A DNA stretch of 41,820 bases from Desulfobacteraceae bacterium (lineage in GTDB: Bacteria; Desulfobacterota; Desulfobacteria; Desulfobacterales; Desulfobacteraceae). How positions within the stretch are numbered: the first letter of the stretch is position 1; each line of letters begins with the position of its first letter. The notes below the pieces were generated by a model. That model ran no database searches. It was not told the DNA's origin and saw only the letters and a list, made by a program, of their open reading frames with translations. The translations under genes and the position numbers were made by a program. Positions 33,810 through 41,820 of this stretch are shown piece after piece. The DNA lies in assembly GCA_024227235.1 (NCBI GenBank), contig JAAEKY010000607.1, forward strand, positions 1-41,820. Direction: 5' to 3'.

Positions 33810-34436
33810 TTATTTTGTTCCAAAAATTTTATCGCCTGCATCCCCCAGGCCGGGCAATATATAACCGACTTCGTTGAGGCACTCATCAACACTGGCTACA
33901 TAAATATCCACATCAGGATGTTTTTTCTCTACGTTTGCGATTCCTTCGGGTGCCGCCACCAGAAAAAGACCTTTTATGGTTTTGCATCCCGCTTCTTTTA
34001 ACAGGTCGATTGTGGCAATAAGGGTTCCGCCTGTTGCCAGCATAGGATCAAGTATTAAGGCAATTCTTTCTTTCATTGCACTTGCAGTCTTGACATAATA
34101 CTGTACGGGTTTTAAGGTTTCTTCATTTCTGTAAAAGCCGACCACGCTTACTTTGGCTGATGGTATAAGATCAAACACACCATCCATCATTCCAAGCCCG
34201 GCGCGTAAAATGGGCACGACCGTAATTTTTTTACCTTTGATTTTTTCAACTTCAACCTTTCCAGCCCACCCTTCGATTACTTTTTTTTCAGTGATCAGGT
34301 TTTTTGTTGCCTCATAGGTTAAAAGTCTGGCAACTTCAGCAGAAAGATCCCTGAAGTCTTTTGTACTGATGTCTTTTTGGCGCATTAATCCTAATTTATG
34401 TTTTATGAGAGGATGATCCTCTACAAATACAGTCAT
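33810..34436 (-). CDS. upp: Uracil phosphoribosyltransferase
   Basis: Converts uracil and PRPP to UMP, the salvage step that uses uracil brought in by UraA. It has 208 residues, the usual family length. The PRPP-binding loop [10 protein letters not shown] is at 129-138, the flexible region and [10 protein letters not shown] lie at about 74-83, and the C-terminal uracil-binding segment [16 protein letters not shown] is complete. AAGGAG lies 7 bp before the ATG. It is the first gene of an upp-uraA operon, divergent from priA with about 138 bp between. Confidence 0.96.
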   Translation of the reverse strand: MTVFVEDHPLIKHKLGLMRQKDISTKDFRDLSAEVARLLTYEATKNLITEKKVIEGWAGKVEVEKIKGKKITVVPILRAGLGMMDGVFDLIPSAKVSVVGFYRNEETLKPVQYYVKTASAMKERIALILDPMLATGGTLIATIDLLKEAGCKTIKGLFLVAAPEGIANVEKKHPDVDIYVASVDECLNEVGYILPGLGDAGDKIFGTK

Positions 34437-34574
34437 AGCGTCTCCTTTATATCAAATATTATCTAGGAAAAGTGTTACTAAGAAGCTATTAAAATCATCC
34501 ATTTTCGTCAAGTAAATAAGTCTTTATCGAACTTGTATATTGAATTATTTTTTAATTTATGCACAATAGGTGGG

Positions 34575-37013
34575 ATGATTCAGACACCTTACATAGTCGT
34601 TGCTGTAACGCTTCCAATAATGAAATCATATACTTATGAACTTCCGGAGCATATGAAGGGGGTTTGTTCTCTTGGAATGAGAGTTCTGGTTCCGTTTGGG
34701 AAAAGGCGTGTGACCGGATATATCATTTCCGGTCAGATGACGTGTGAGGGATTTAGGGCAAAAAAAGTGTTGGACATATTAGATGATCACCCCTTGTTTC
34801 CTGAGTCTGAGATAAAATTTTTTAAGTGGATTTCAGATTATTATATTCATCCTTTGGGCGGTGTCATTAAATCTGCGCTTCCCTCTGGTTTTGATCGCCA
34901 TGATGTGTCTTGTGTTTTTGTAACAAAGACAGGACAGGCGGCGATGAACCAAGGAACGCTTAACCCCGGAGAAAAACAAGTGGTTGAGCTTGTTTTGCAA
35001 AGGGAATCGTGCACCCTAAAGCAACTCATAAAAAATAGTCAAAATAAGACAATTAATGCGTTGATTCGAAAGATGGAAAAAAAGGATTTGATAACGGTGT
35101 CAGCTGTATTAAAGAAAGATGGAGCCAAAATAAAGAAAGAAAAATTTATTCTCCTTGCTGAAAACCCGAAAAAATCGATTCGCATGTCAAAAAAACGAGA
35201 GATGATTCTTTCTATTATAAAAAAGAAAAAAGAAATTTCTCTCACAGGATTGCGGCAGCATATCCCTACGGCTCCAACATTAATAAAGCCCCTGGCAGAA
35301 GCCGGATACCTCAAGATTATACACCGTCAGGTTTTCAGGGATCCTTTAGGCGATCCTGTAGACCCGGATACCCCCCCCAGATTAACAGATGAACAAAAAA
35401 TTGTGGTCAGGCAAGTACAAGCCAAACCTAATCAAAGGTTTTGCCCCTACCTTTTGAGCGGTATAACCGGATCAGGTAAAACCGAAGTGTATATGCGGCT
35501 GGTTTGGGATGTTATTGAAAATGGAAAGACTGCCATCGTGTTGGTGCCGGAAATTTCGCTGATTTCACAAACAGAAAGACGATTTCGGGCAAGGTTTGGT
35601 GATAAGATTGCTGTCATTCATTCTGCTTTGACCCAGGGAGAACTCCTGGATCAATGGCGTAAAATTGCTTTAAAAAAAGTCAGCATTGTCATTGGGGCCA
35701 GATCGGCCATTTTTGCGCCGTTTAAAGATATTGGGATCATTGTTGTGGATGAAGAACATGATACATCTTATAAACAGGAAACAGGCCTTCGATACAATGC
35801 AAGAGACCTGGCGGTTGTTCGCGCAAAACTTAATAATTGCCCGGTAATTTTAGGGTCTGCCACACCCTCTGTGCAATCTTATCAAAATGTTGTTCTAAAG
35901 CGGTTTGAAGAATTAAAACTTGAAAAGCGTATCAATCAACATCCTTTACCCGAGATAAGTCTTGTAAATCTGAAGAAATATAAAGATGTCTATGGATATG
36001 ACAGGATTATAACCCCTGAGCTTTCAAAAGAAATTAGAAAATGTCTTGATAAGGGGAATCAGGCATTAATTTTTTTAAATAGACGAGGGTTTGCAACGTC
36101 CCCCATATGCCAGGATTGTGGAAAAGCATTGTCCTGCAATTATTGCGATATAACCATGACCCTTCATAAAGGACTGAATGTCTATCAATGTCACCTTTGT
36201 GGATCAACACGGCCACTAAATACTAAATGTCCATCATGCAACTCTTCAAAAATCAAGCCATTGGGGTTTGGTACTGAAAAAGTAGAATTGATGCTAAAAA
36301 GTATGTTTCCTGATGCACGACTTGTCAGGATGGATCAGGATTCGACCACCCGGAAAGGGGCCACAATAAAAATACTGAAAACCATTAGGAACCGAAACGT
36401 AGATATTATTGTGGGAACCCAGATGCTTGCCAAAGGACATGATTTTCCCTCGATTACACTGGTGGGTATAATTTGCGCAGATCTGTCTTTGAGCCTTCCG
36501 GATTTCAGAGCAGGGGAACGAACTTTTCAGCTTCTTGCCCAGGTGGCGGGCCGTGCCGGAAGAGGTGAGTCCAAAGGGAAAGTCATTATGCAGACCTATA
36601 ATCCTGACCATTTTATAATTGAAGCTGCAAAAAAACAGGACTTTTTTGAGTTTTTTCAAAATGAAGCGCCATTTAGAAAAGCATTGATGTATCCACCTTT
36701 CTCACGATTGATTCAAATAAAAATATCCGGTAATAAATTGGATAAGGTAAAAAAATATGCGATAGATGTTGCCAATATACTGAACAAGCTGCTTGAAAAT
36801 AAAGAATACCAAAAGTATATCGTGCAGATATTAGGACCCATTGAGGCCCCTATTCAAAAAATATCTTCACGATTTAGATGGCAGATTCTGATAAAAAGCC
36901 CTTCTTCAACTCTGATAAACCGATTGGTGAAATTTATGATGGATGATCCTCAAGTGGCGACAGCGTCCGGAATTCGACTGATTGTGGATGTGGATCCATA
37001 TTTTTTAATGTAG
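34575..37013 (+). CDS. priA: Primosomal protein N' (replication restart helicase)
   Basis: A 3'-5' helicase that reloads the replisome at stalled forks. From the ATG at 34575 it has 812 residues. Residues 1-95 form the 3'-DNA-binding domain (YIVVAVTLPIMKSYTYELPE), followed by a winged helix (about 120-265). Walker A is GITGSGKTE near 297-305, with D392-E-E-H395 in VVDEEHDTSYKQ. The zinc-binding insertion (about 513-560) has four CxxC pairs (CQDC, CNYC, CHLC, CPSC). Helicase motifs V-VI (GTQMLAKGHDFP; QVAGRAGRG) and the C-terminal domain are intact. The ATG fits the N-terminus of known PriA; an earlier TTG would add 14 residues with no parallel. A terminator hairpin follows. Confidence 0.95.
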   Translation: MIQTPYIVVAVTLPIMKSYTYELPEHMKGVCSLGMRVLVPFGKRRVTGYIISGQMTCEGFRAKKVLDILDDHPLFPESEIKFFKWISDYYIHPLGGVIKSALPSGFDRHDVSCVFVTKTGQAAMNQGTLNPGEKQVVELVLQRESCTLKQLIKNSQNKTINALIRKMEKKDLITVSAVLKKDGAKIKKEKFILLAENPKKSIRMSKKREMILSIIKKKKEISLTGLRQHIPTAPTLIKPLAEAGYLKIIHRQVFRDPLGDPVDPDTPPRLTDEQKIVVRQVQAKPNQRFCPYLLSGITGSGKTEVYMRLVWDVIENGKTAIVLVPEISLISQTERRFRARFGDKIAVIHSALTQGELLDQWRKIALKKVSIVIGARSAIFAPFKDIGIIVVDEEHDTSYKQETGLRYNARDLAVVRAKLNNCPVILGSATPSVQSYQNVVLKRFEELKLEKRINQHPLPEISLVNLKKYKDVYGYDRIITPELSKEIRKCLDKGNQALIFLNRRGFATSPICQDCGKALSCNYCDITMTLHKGLNVYQCHLCGSTRPLNTKCPSCNSSKIKPLGFGTEKVELMLKSMFPDARLVRMDQDSTTRKGATIKILKTIRNRNVDIIVGTQMLAKGHDFPSITLVGIICADLSLSLPDFRAGERTFQLLAQVAGRAGRGESKGKVIMQTYNPDHFIIEAAKKQDFFEFFQNEAPFRKALMYPPFSRLIQIKISGNKLDKVKKYAIDVANILNKLLENKEYQKYIVQILGPIEAPIQKISSRFRWQILIKSPSSTLINRLVKFMMDDPQVATASGIRLIVDVDPYFLM

Positions 37014-37015
37014 CA

Positions 37016-37047
37016 CGGGCCGGAAAAGACAGCCTTTTTCCGACCCG
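37016..37047. terminator. Hairpin after priA
   Basis: CGGGCCGGAAAAG (37016-37028) pairs with CTTTTTCCGACCCG (37034-37047), with one mismatch and a bulged base, starting 3 bp after the priA stop. No U tract follows on either strand, but the stem is strong and lies between convergent genes. Confidence 0.6.
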
Positions 37048-37084
37048 CACAAAGGTAAACCACACACCCACACCCAACCCCAAC

Positions 37085-37567
37085 TTATACGTAGAGTTTG
37101 TTAAAAAACAGATAAGGTCCTAAATTGTCATAATGTTCATCTGAAGTAAATTCAGCACTCAGGTATTTACCCTTTTTGGCTTTAACCACCACTTCTTTTT
37201 TTACAATTGACTGCTTGGCATCGTCCAGAACAAATTCAAGGAATAGTTCGAGTCCTGGTAAAATATTTTGTTCAATATTGGTCTTAATCATAAGGCCTTT
37301 GCTGTTTAACTTTTTAATGATCATTTTTCCACTGCATTTAAGGCTGCCATTTGCGATGAATGTGCCAAGCAATTGAGTCCTTTGTATTGATTCGATCATT
37401 TTTTCAAGAATCACTATATAGACATGCCCACACTGGCATTTACACTTCACTTTAGTGCATTGTCTTTTTAATTTGTATTCTGAAAGCTGCATAGTTTTCT
37501 CCCGATGGCATTCGGGGCAAGCAAACCGTGCTGTATCAAAACTGTCGATTTTTATTCTTTGTTCCAT
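37085..37567 (-). CDS. Zinc-ribbon plus PilZ-like domain protein
   Basis: A 160-residue soluble protein. The N-terminal third has CPEC (17-20) and a later C-x-C-x-C group (KCKCQCGHVY), giving a zinc ribbon. The remainder resembles a PilZ barrel: RTQLLGTF, then KKLNSKGLMIKT in place of the usual D/N-x-S-x-x-G segment, then EVVVKAKKGKYLSAEF. The RxxxR motif needed for c-di-GMP binding is not intact, so it may not bind the nucleotide. AGGAG lies 7 bp before the ATG. It is divergent from a GAF-sigma-54 activator gene. A role in signalling is inferred only. Confidence 0.65.
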   Translation of the reverse strand: MEQRIKIDSFDTARFACPECHREKTMQLSEYKLKRQCTKVKCKCQCGHVYIVILEKMIESIQRTQLLGTFIANGSLKCSGKMIIKKLNSKGLMIKTNIEQNILPGLELFLEFVLDDAKQSIVKKEVVVKAKKGKYLSAEFTSDEHYDNLGPYLFFNKLYV

Positions 37568-37804
37568 TTTTTACTCCTCATTTTAATTAAATCACGACTA
37601 TTAGAAGTTGCCCTTGAATATTCACTAATTCATTTTTTGTGCCAAGATGAAAATAAAATTCTTGATATCATTGAATTTATTATATATATTAAATTTCAAC
37701 CCGCCTTTTAGATTAAATATAATTAAGCTTGTGTTTTTATTTGACATGCGGTATCTTTATTTCATTAAAGTCGTTATATTTAACTACTTAACAAAGGTGC
37801 TATC

Positions 37805-39340
37805 ATGAATAAGTCAAATCTTGATCTCTTTAAAGAGCTAAATCCTGGAGCCTTACAAAGAAAATTTCTTAACGCTTTGCTAAAAATCCAGAACGTTCAA
37901 AGGGGATCCATTTGGATAAAGGAAGACAATAAATATTTATGTGTTGAAGCAGCCGGTGAAGAAAGTGATAATATTAAAGGTGTTTCTCTGGATATCCAGC
38001 AATCCAGTATCGTGGGATGGGTAATCGAAAATAAAAAAATGACCATAGCGGAAACAAAAAGTGATCGGCGTCATTATAAGGAAGTAGAAGATAAGTTTGC
38101 CGTTAAAAGTAGCCTGATCCTTTGTTTCCCCCTTTTCTTTAGAGATAAAAAGGTGTATGGGGCGCTTCAGATTATTGATACAACTCCTGGGAAAAGCAGC
38201 TTAAATCTGGATAGTACATATTTAGAGCAGCTTCAAAATTTGGTCGATATTTGTTCTATTGCTTTGAGTAATGCTATTTTGTATGCCAATGAAAAGAAAA
38301 AAACTCAGAATCTTAGATTTGCCTTAAGAGGATCAAGCAATAAAAATCTTATTATTGGCCAAAGTCACAGTTTTCAAAAATGTTTAGACCTTGTAAAAAG
38401 CTATTCCGATACTGAATTCCATGTGCTTATAACAGGCGAAAGTGGTACCGGAAAAGAATTGATTGCTGAAAGGATCCATAAATCAAGCCCGCGAAAAAAT
38501 AAACCCTTCCTGGTTCAAAATTGCAGCGCTATTCCTGAAACTCTTTTGGAAAGCGAATTGTTCGGGTATAAAAAAGGCGCATTTACAGGTGCGAGTCGTG
38601 ATAAAATAGGGCTTTTTGAGGCTGCTGATGGGGGAACGGTCTTCCTGGATGAAATTGGGGACATGCCCATGAGTATCCAGGCAAGTCTGCTAAGGGTACT
38701 ACAGAAAAATGAAATTAAACCATTAGGTGAAACTAGGGTGAGGATTATTGATGTAAGGATTGTTGCAGCCACCAATAAGGATATCAAACAGATGATTGCA
38801 GAAAATAGTTTCAGGCAGGATTTGTTTTATAGATTATCTGTGTTGCCTGTTCATTTGCCGACATTAAAAGAAAGAAGAGAAGATATCCCCTTGTTGGTTA
38901 AGCATTTTCTTGAAAAAGAATCTATTAAGGCAGGGGGTATTGAAAAAAAGGTCTCAGCAGAGGCGATGCAGTCGTTGGTAGCCTATTCCTGGCCGGGGAA
39001 TATCAGAGAGCTTGAAAATCTTATCCGCTATCTTTTGGTAACAGCTGATGATGAATATATTGAGCTTTTAAATGTTCCCCTTCATGTACGTAACCAGGAT
39101 GCAAGCATAGATCCATACGGGAATTCAGGAACATCTTCTAAGGAAGGTGTTAATGATTTTATGATTAACCTTTGCAGTATGAGCTGGCCTCAATTGGAAA
39201 AAGAGTATGCCATCGCGCTTTTGAAAAAGAATAATTGGAATATTACCTGGGCTGCCAAGGCCTCGGGAATTAACCGGTCCACATTTGCATCCAGGATGAG
39301 AAAACTCGATATCAAAAGGGATCGTCAAGATTTTGAATAA
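37805..39340 (+). CDS. Sigma-54-dependent activator with GAF sensor
   Basis: A transcription activator of 511 residues. The GAF domain (about 18-165) is the input, followed by a linker and an AAA+ domain (about 180-415). Walker A is GESGTGKE near 209-216. The sigma-54 contact loop GAFTGA is at 258-263, Walker B is TVFLDEIGD, and the Arg-finger region is [16 protein letters not shown]-terminal Fis-type HTH (about 465-508) contains [20 protein letters not shown] and [12 protein letters not shown]. There is no receiver domain, so activity is probably set by a ligand at the GAF domain, not by phosphorylation. AAAGGTG lies 6 bp before the ATG. A TTGACA sits at 37741-37746, but its -10 is poor. Divergent from the PilZ-like gene. 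Confidence 0.94.
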   Translation: MNKSNLDLFKELNPGALQRKFLNALLKIQNVQRGSIWIKEDNKYLCVEAAGEESDNIKGVSLDIQQSSIVGWVIENKKMTIAETKSDRRHYKEVEDKFAVKSSLILCFPLFFRDKKVYGALQIIDTTPGKSSLNLDSTYLEQLQNLVDICSIALSNAILYANEKKKTQNLRFALRGSSNKNLIIGQSHSFQKCLDLVKSYSDTEFHVLITGESGTGKELIAERIHKSSPRKNKPFLVQNCSAIPETLLESELFGYKKGAFTGASRDKIGLFEAADGGTVFLDEIGDMPMSIQASLLRVLQKNEIKPLGETRVRIIDVRIVAATNKDIKQMIAENSFRQDLFYRLSVLPVHLPTLKERREDIPLLVKHFLEKESIKAGGIEKKVSAEAMQSLVAYSWPGNIRELENLIRYLLVTADDEYIELLNVPLHVRNQDASIDPYGNSGTSSKEGVNDFMINLCSMSWPQLEKEYAIALLKKNNWNITWAAKASGINRSTFASRMRKLDIKRDRQDFE

Positions 39341-39366
39341 AAAAACTGATTAGAGCCTGTTTTTTT
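39339..39366 (+). terminator. Weak hairpin terminator after the sigma-54 activator
   Basis: A run of A ending in C (39339-39346) pairs with G plus seven T (39359-39366) around a 12-base loop, overlapping the stop codon. The stem is almost all A-T, but the T run follows at once. It may end transcription of the activator. Confidence 0.4.
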
Positions 39367-39386
39367 ATAGTATAGGTGAAATCATT

Positions 39387-39677
39387 TTACCGAATAATGC
39401 GTAATCTAAACCAAATTTTCAAAATATCATAAATCGAAACCAGTAGTACCCCAAAATTCATTTTTGAGTTTCCTGATTTTCGTTCTGTAAAATGGATGGG
39501 TATTTCTTTTACCTTAAAACCGAGATGTTCTGTTATGCATGCCATTTCGATTTGAAGCGCATAGCTTTTAGGTGCTGTGGTTAAATGAGGGGTGATTGCT
39601 GATAGTGTTTTGCTTTTCCACAACCGATAGCCGCTGGTACAATCCTTTGTATTAATTTTAATAAAAAAATTTTCTTT
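39387..39677 (-). pseudogene. C-terminal stump of a polyprenol-phosphate-mannose-synthase-type GT2
   Basis: The frame opens directly after the TAA of the upstream glycosyltransferase gene and reads INTKDCTSGYRLWKSKTLSA, then SYALQIEMACITEHLGFKVK and EIPIHFTERKSGNSKMNFGV. T-S-G-Y/F-R, Q-I-E-M, K-E-I-P-I-x-F and R-x-x-G-x-S-K-M are the hallmarks of the C-terminal half of dolichyl/polyprenyl-phosphate mannose or glucose synthases. The N-terminal nucleotide-sugar-binding half (about 140 residues with the D-x-D motif) is missing. No start with a ribosome site exists; a TTG at 39621-39623 is the only common initiator. It is probably a deletion remnant, not a working enzyme. Confidence 0.72.
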
Positions 39678-41342
39678 TTATTGGATCGTGGGCGTAATCT
39701 TAAGTTTCATGAGAATATATGTGCCTGAATACCGGGTTTTAAAATATTTAAAGGGAGTATAATTTTTCTTTAAAAATTGTTTAAAGACGGTTAAGCGCCC
39801 AACCCCTTTTGCCGGGTTAATTAATATCCAGTTCACTTTATTTTTTTTCGATGTGTTGGCAGCCAGAAGTTTTGAAATTAATGACTCTAAGTTCGGAAGA
39901 GCAGCTTTAAACCGCATGGTATTTGTGTCTACAAAATTATCAAAGATCATTAGGTGGGAAAAAAGCGCAATAAGCGGTGTTGACGTTGAGTCTCCAAAAA
40001 GTCGGTCTCCCTTGTTTGCATAGGTCTTAAGAACATCAACAATTTGTTCAGCCTCAGAAAATACCCTGGTCTCATGCCACAAATAATATTGAATCCCAGC
40101 ATATCGTTTTCCGACTTTCCTATCTGAATTCCATAAAAGTCGGACTGGTATCTGAAGACTTGTAGGCAGGGGGGATATTGGAAAGCTATATTGTTTTATC
40201 TGGCCTTTTTGTTTTTGATAGTAAGGTAACAATTGTTCAAAAAATGGATAAACAAACCCCCCTGCAATGATGAGCATAGAGAAAAAAAGGGTCTGATATA
40301 GAGCGGATCTCTTTTTTAAGCATATTTTAAGATTCTCAAAAAAGGTTGAAATAAAAAGTCCGGCACACACGATAGAAAACGGAAATACAAGCAGAAAATA
40401 ATAATGGTACACCCGTTTAAGTGACATTAGGAAAAGGATGTATACGATCCAGGCAATAAGGCACCATAAACCCGTGGAAATAAATGAGTTGCCCGATAAT
40501 TTAAAAAGATTTAGAAAATCAATTCGATTTTCTGGTTTGATTTTTTTTATCTGTATTACCAGGACAGGCAGTAAATACAATGGTGCGGACAATACAAAAA
40601 AATTATGGAAAAGCAGATGGTCAATCTGGTCTAAAAAGCTTCCACCCTGGAGTGTTGACTTTAGGAAATGAAAGAGAAAAACACCATCAATAAAGCCCTT
40701 GCCTCCCCATAGTAAAAAAGGAAGATTGATTGCTATCACTGCCAAAAAAGCAGTAACAATACAATAAAATCCATGCAATGGTTTTTTAACAAACACGCTT
40801 CCCAAAATGATCATTGCACCAGGTAGGGTATAAATTCCAGTTGAGATACTTATTCCTAAAACAATACCACAGGCTTTGTGTTTCTGAACTACCGCTAAAA
40901 GAAAGGCCAGAGTCATCCAACACAAGGACAGATTAATACCTGTCCAGTGACTTGATGCCCTTAAAAGATCATAGCTGAACAAAAATAAGAGAATAGAGGC
41001 AACAGCGGCCCCCCTCCTGTTTACAACCCGAAGAACGATAAGGTATAAAAAAATACCAGTTGCAGCTGCTGCTGTTGACGGTATCATTTTCATGGCATTC
41101 AGGTTAAATTCAGAGGTGATCATCATCATTATCCAACCTGGGATAAGATGAAACACAGGATGTGCGAAAAAGAAATCCCTGTATGGGATATGTCCGTTTG
41201 CCATTAACCAAGCATCATAAAAATATATATTTGAATCAGAAACATATGGATTAAGGCTGTAGCTTTTAAAAAGAGAAAATATACAAACAATTGTACTAAG
41301 AATTAGCACATCAACTACATATTTTTGTTTGGCAGGATTCAT
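39678..41342 (-). CDS. GT-C fold membrane glycosyltransferase (ArnT/PMT-like)
   Basis: An integral membrane protein of 554 residues with about ten or more hydrophobic helices. An acidic motif follows the first helix, in the first periplasmic loop (VSDSNIYFYDAWLMANGHIPYRDFFFAHP), the place of the catalytic Asp in GT39/GT83 enzymes that use polyprenyl-phosphate sugars. A soluble C-terminal region (about 390-554) follows the helices. The donor and acceptor cannot be read from sequence. Its neighbours are a MopE-like secreted protein upstream and the stump of a polyprenyl-phosphate sugar synthase right after its stop, which fits modification of an envelope sugar or protein; this is inference. The ATG has no strong ribosome site. 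A hairpin (41354-41395) lies just upstream. Confidence 0.78.
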   Translation of the reverse strand: MNPAKQKYVVDVLILSTIVCIFSLFKSYSLNPYVSDSNIYFYDAWLMANGHIPYRDFFFAHPVFHLIPGWIMMMITSEFNLNAMKMIPSTAAAATGIFLYLIVLRVVNRRGAAVASILLFLFSYDLLRASSHWTGINLSLCWMTLAFLLAVVQKHKACGIVLGISISTGIYTLPGAMIILGSVFVKKPLHGFYCIVTAFLAVIAINLPFLLWGGKGFIDGVFLFHFLKSTLQGGSFLDQIDHLLFHNFFVLSAPLYLLPVLVIQIKKIKPENRIDFLNLFKLSGNSFISTGLWCLIAWIVYILFLMSLKRVYHYYFLLVFPFSIVCAGLFISTFFENLKICLKKRSALYQTLFFSMLIIAGGFVYPFFEQLLPYYQKQKGQIKQYSFPISPLPTSLQIPVRLLWNSDRKVGKRYAGIQYYLWHETRVFSEAEQIVDVLKTYANKGDRLFGDSTSTPLIALFSHLMIFDNFVDTNTMRFKAALPNLESLISKLLAANTSKKNKVNWILINPAKGVGRLTVFKQFLKKNYTPFKYFKTRYSGTYILMKLKITPTIQ

Positions 41343-41353
41343 TTTTCATCAGA

Positions 41354-41395
41354 GCTTTGGCAGGTGCATACCGAACAGCAAACGCCTGTCAAAGC
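41354..41395 (-). terminator. Hairpin between the MopE-like gene and the glycosyltransferase gene
   Basis: GCTTTGGCAGG (41354-41364) pairs with CCTGTCAAAGC (41385-41395) with a single G-T pair, a 20-base loop, and no U tract. It lies in the 64-bp gap and could reduce read-through from the abundant-protein-type gene into the glycosyltransferase gene, or stabilise the upstream mRNA. Confidence 0.5.
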
Positions 41396-41406
41396 CCCAA
41401 AAAATG

Positions 41407-41820
41407 TTATTCCGGCGGGCAGCCTTCGTCAGTCATGCCGTCACAGTCATTGTCAAGACCATCACATAGCGTCTCATTTACCTGGTAGTTATCAGAATAA
41501 TTCGAATAAATGTCTTCATCGCACACCTGAATTTCTCCATTACTGCACGTAATACTGGCTCCATTACAAACACCGGTCTGATAGGCACAAGGTTGAGGTT
41601 GTATCCCCTCATCTGTAGCCCCGTCACAATCATTGTCAAGACCATCACACTCTTCTGTGGCCCCTGGATTAATGGATGGACTACCATCATCGCAATCGTC
41701 CGAATTACTTGAAAAATTAGATTGTGAATCGCACAAAGTGTCAGCCACACCACCTGTAGCGGTGTTAGCGTCCGGAATAATATCTCTACCACCATAGCTA
41801 TCCCCATCATAGTCAGCATA
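41407..41820 (-). CDS. MopE-like secreted protein with Asp/Cys repeats, C-terminal part (5' end outside window)
   Basis: The frame is open to the window edge, so the N-terminus is missing. Two and a half copies of the 'putative metal-binding' repeat of MopE-like proteins are visible. These are the D-x-D-G-D-x-Y element (YADYDGDSYGG), then DDCDDGSPSINPGATEECDG with LDNDCDGATDEG, and a last LCDGLDNDCDGMTDEGCPPE at the C-terminus. The regular Asp and paired Cys suggest calcium-binding, disulfide-locked loops, as expected outside the cell. Repeats are known from the copper-regulated MopE of Methylococcus and from long outer proteins of deltaproteobacteria. The first in-window GTG (41746-41748) is not the start. 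It is followed on the same strand by the GT-C glycosyltransferase gene. Confidence 0.85.
   Translation of the reverse strand, partial: YADYDGDSYGGRDIIPDANTATGGVADTLCDSQSNFSSNSDDCDDGSPSINPGATEECDGLDNDCDGATDEGIQPQPCAYQTGVCNGASITCSNGEIQVCDEDIYSNYSDNYQVNETLCDGLDNDCDGMTDEGCPPE

Overview
This AT-rich window (about 37 to 38% GC by eye) looks like chromosomal DNA of an anaerobic deltaproteobacterium, most likely a Desulfobacteraceae / Desulfobacula-like sulfate reducer. That is inferred from the style of the very large hybrid histidine kinases, the remnants of PAS/receiver signalling proteins, the archaeal-type isopropylmalate-dehydratase pair, and the palindromic intergenic elements. No rRNA, tRNA, CRISPR array, phage or intact transposase gene was found.

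Layout. 1-4157: the end of a hybrid histidine kinase, purine nucleoside phosphorylase, a decayed receiver gene, a YigZ/IMPACT protein, and a 950-bp composite repeat in which one element is nested inside another. 4182-9829: a FapA-family protein facing away from an XRE-cupin regulator that leads into a leuC/leuD-type hydratase pair; a second copy of the palindromic element fills the gap between regulator and leuC. nadK and polA follow on the minus strand. 12626-22162: a second type of palindromic element, a tiny protein with 11 cysteines, purN, a 1819-residue hybrid histidine kinase with three copies of an unrecognised N-terminal domain, a receiver remnant, and an HDOD plus hybrid-kinase operon. 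22432-30087: a TraB-family membrane protein, then a plus-strand run (small helical protein, nucleoside-gate membrane protein, recN, fmdB-like zinc ribbon, citrate synthase, glycerophosphodiester phosphodiesterase) meeting a threonine aldolase tail to tail. 30088-37013: a long non-coding region with a foldable inverted repeat, a single-domain response regulator, a 3-hydroxyisobutyrate-dehydrogenase-type enzyme, a YqaA/DedA-type membrane protein, a strong bidirectional terminator, the uracil salvage pair uraA-upp, and priA. 37085-41820: a zinc-ribbon/PilZ-like protein divergent from a GAF sigma-54 activator, then a cell-surface cluster on the minus strand: a cysteine/aspartate-rich MopE-like protein (cut by the window edge), a GT-C membrane glycosyltransferase and the C-terminal stump of a polyprenol-phosphate-mannose-synthase-type GT2.

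Most genes are ordinary housekeeping (DNA replication and repair, NADP and nucleotide supply, TCA entry). The distinctive parts are the signalling genes and the mobile, palindromic intergenic DNA. The best-supported observation is the nested insertion at 3208-4157. Subtracting the insert and one 9-bp target duplication gives 154 bp, against 155 bp for the uninterrupted sister copy at 6997-7151, and the insert carries the stump of a signalling-protein gene.
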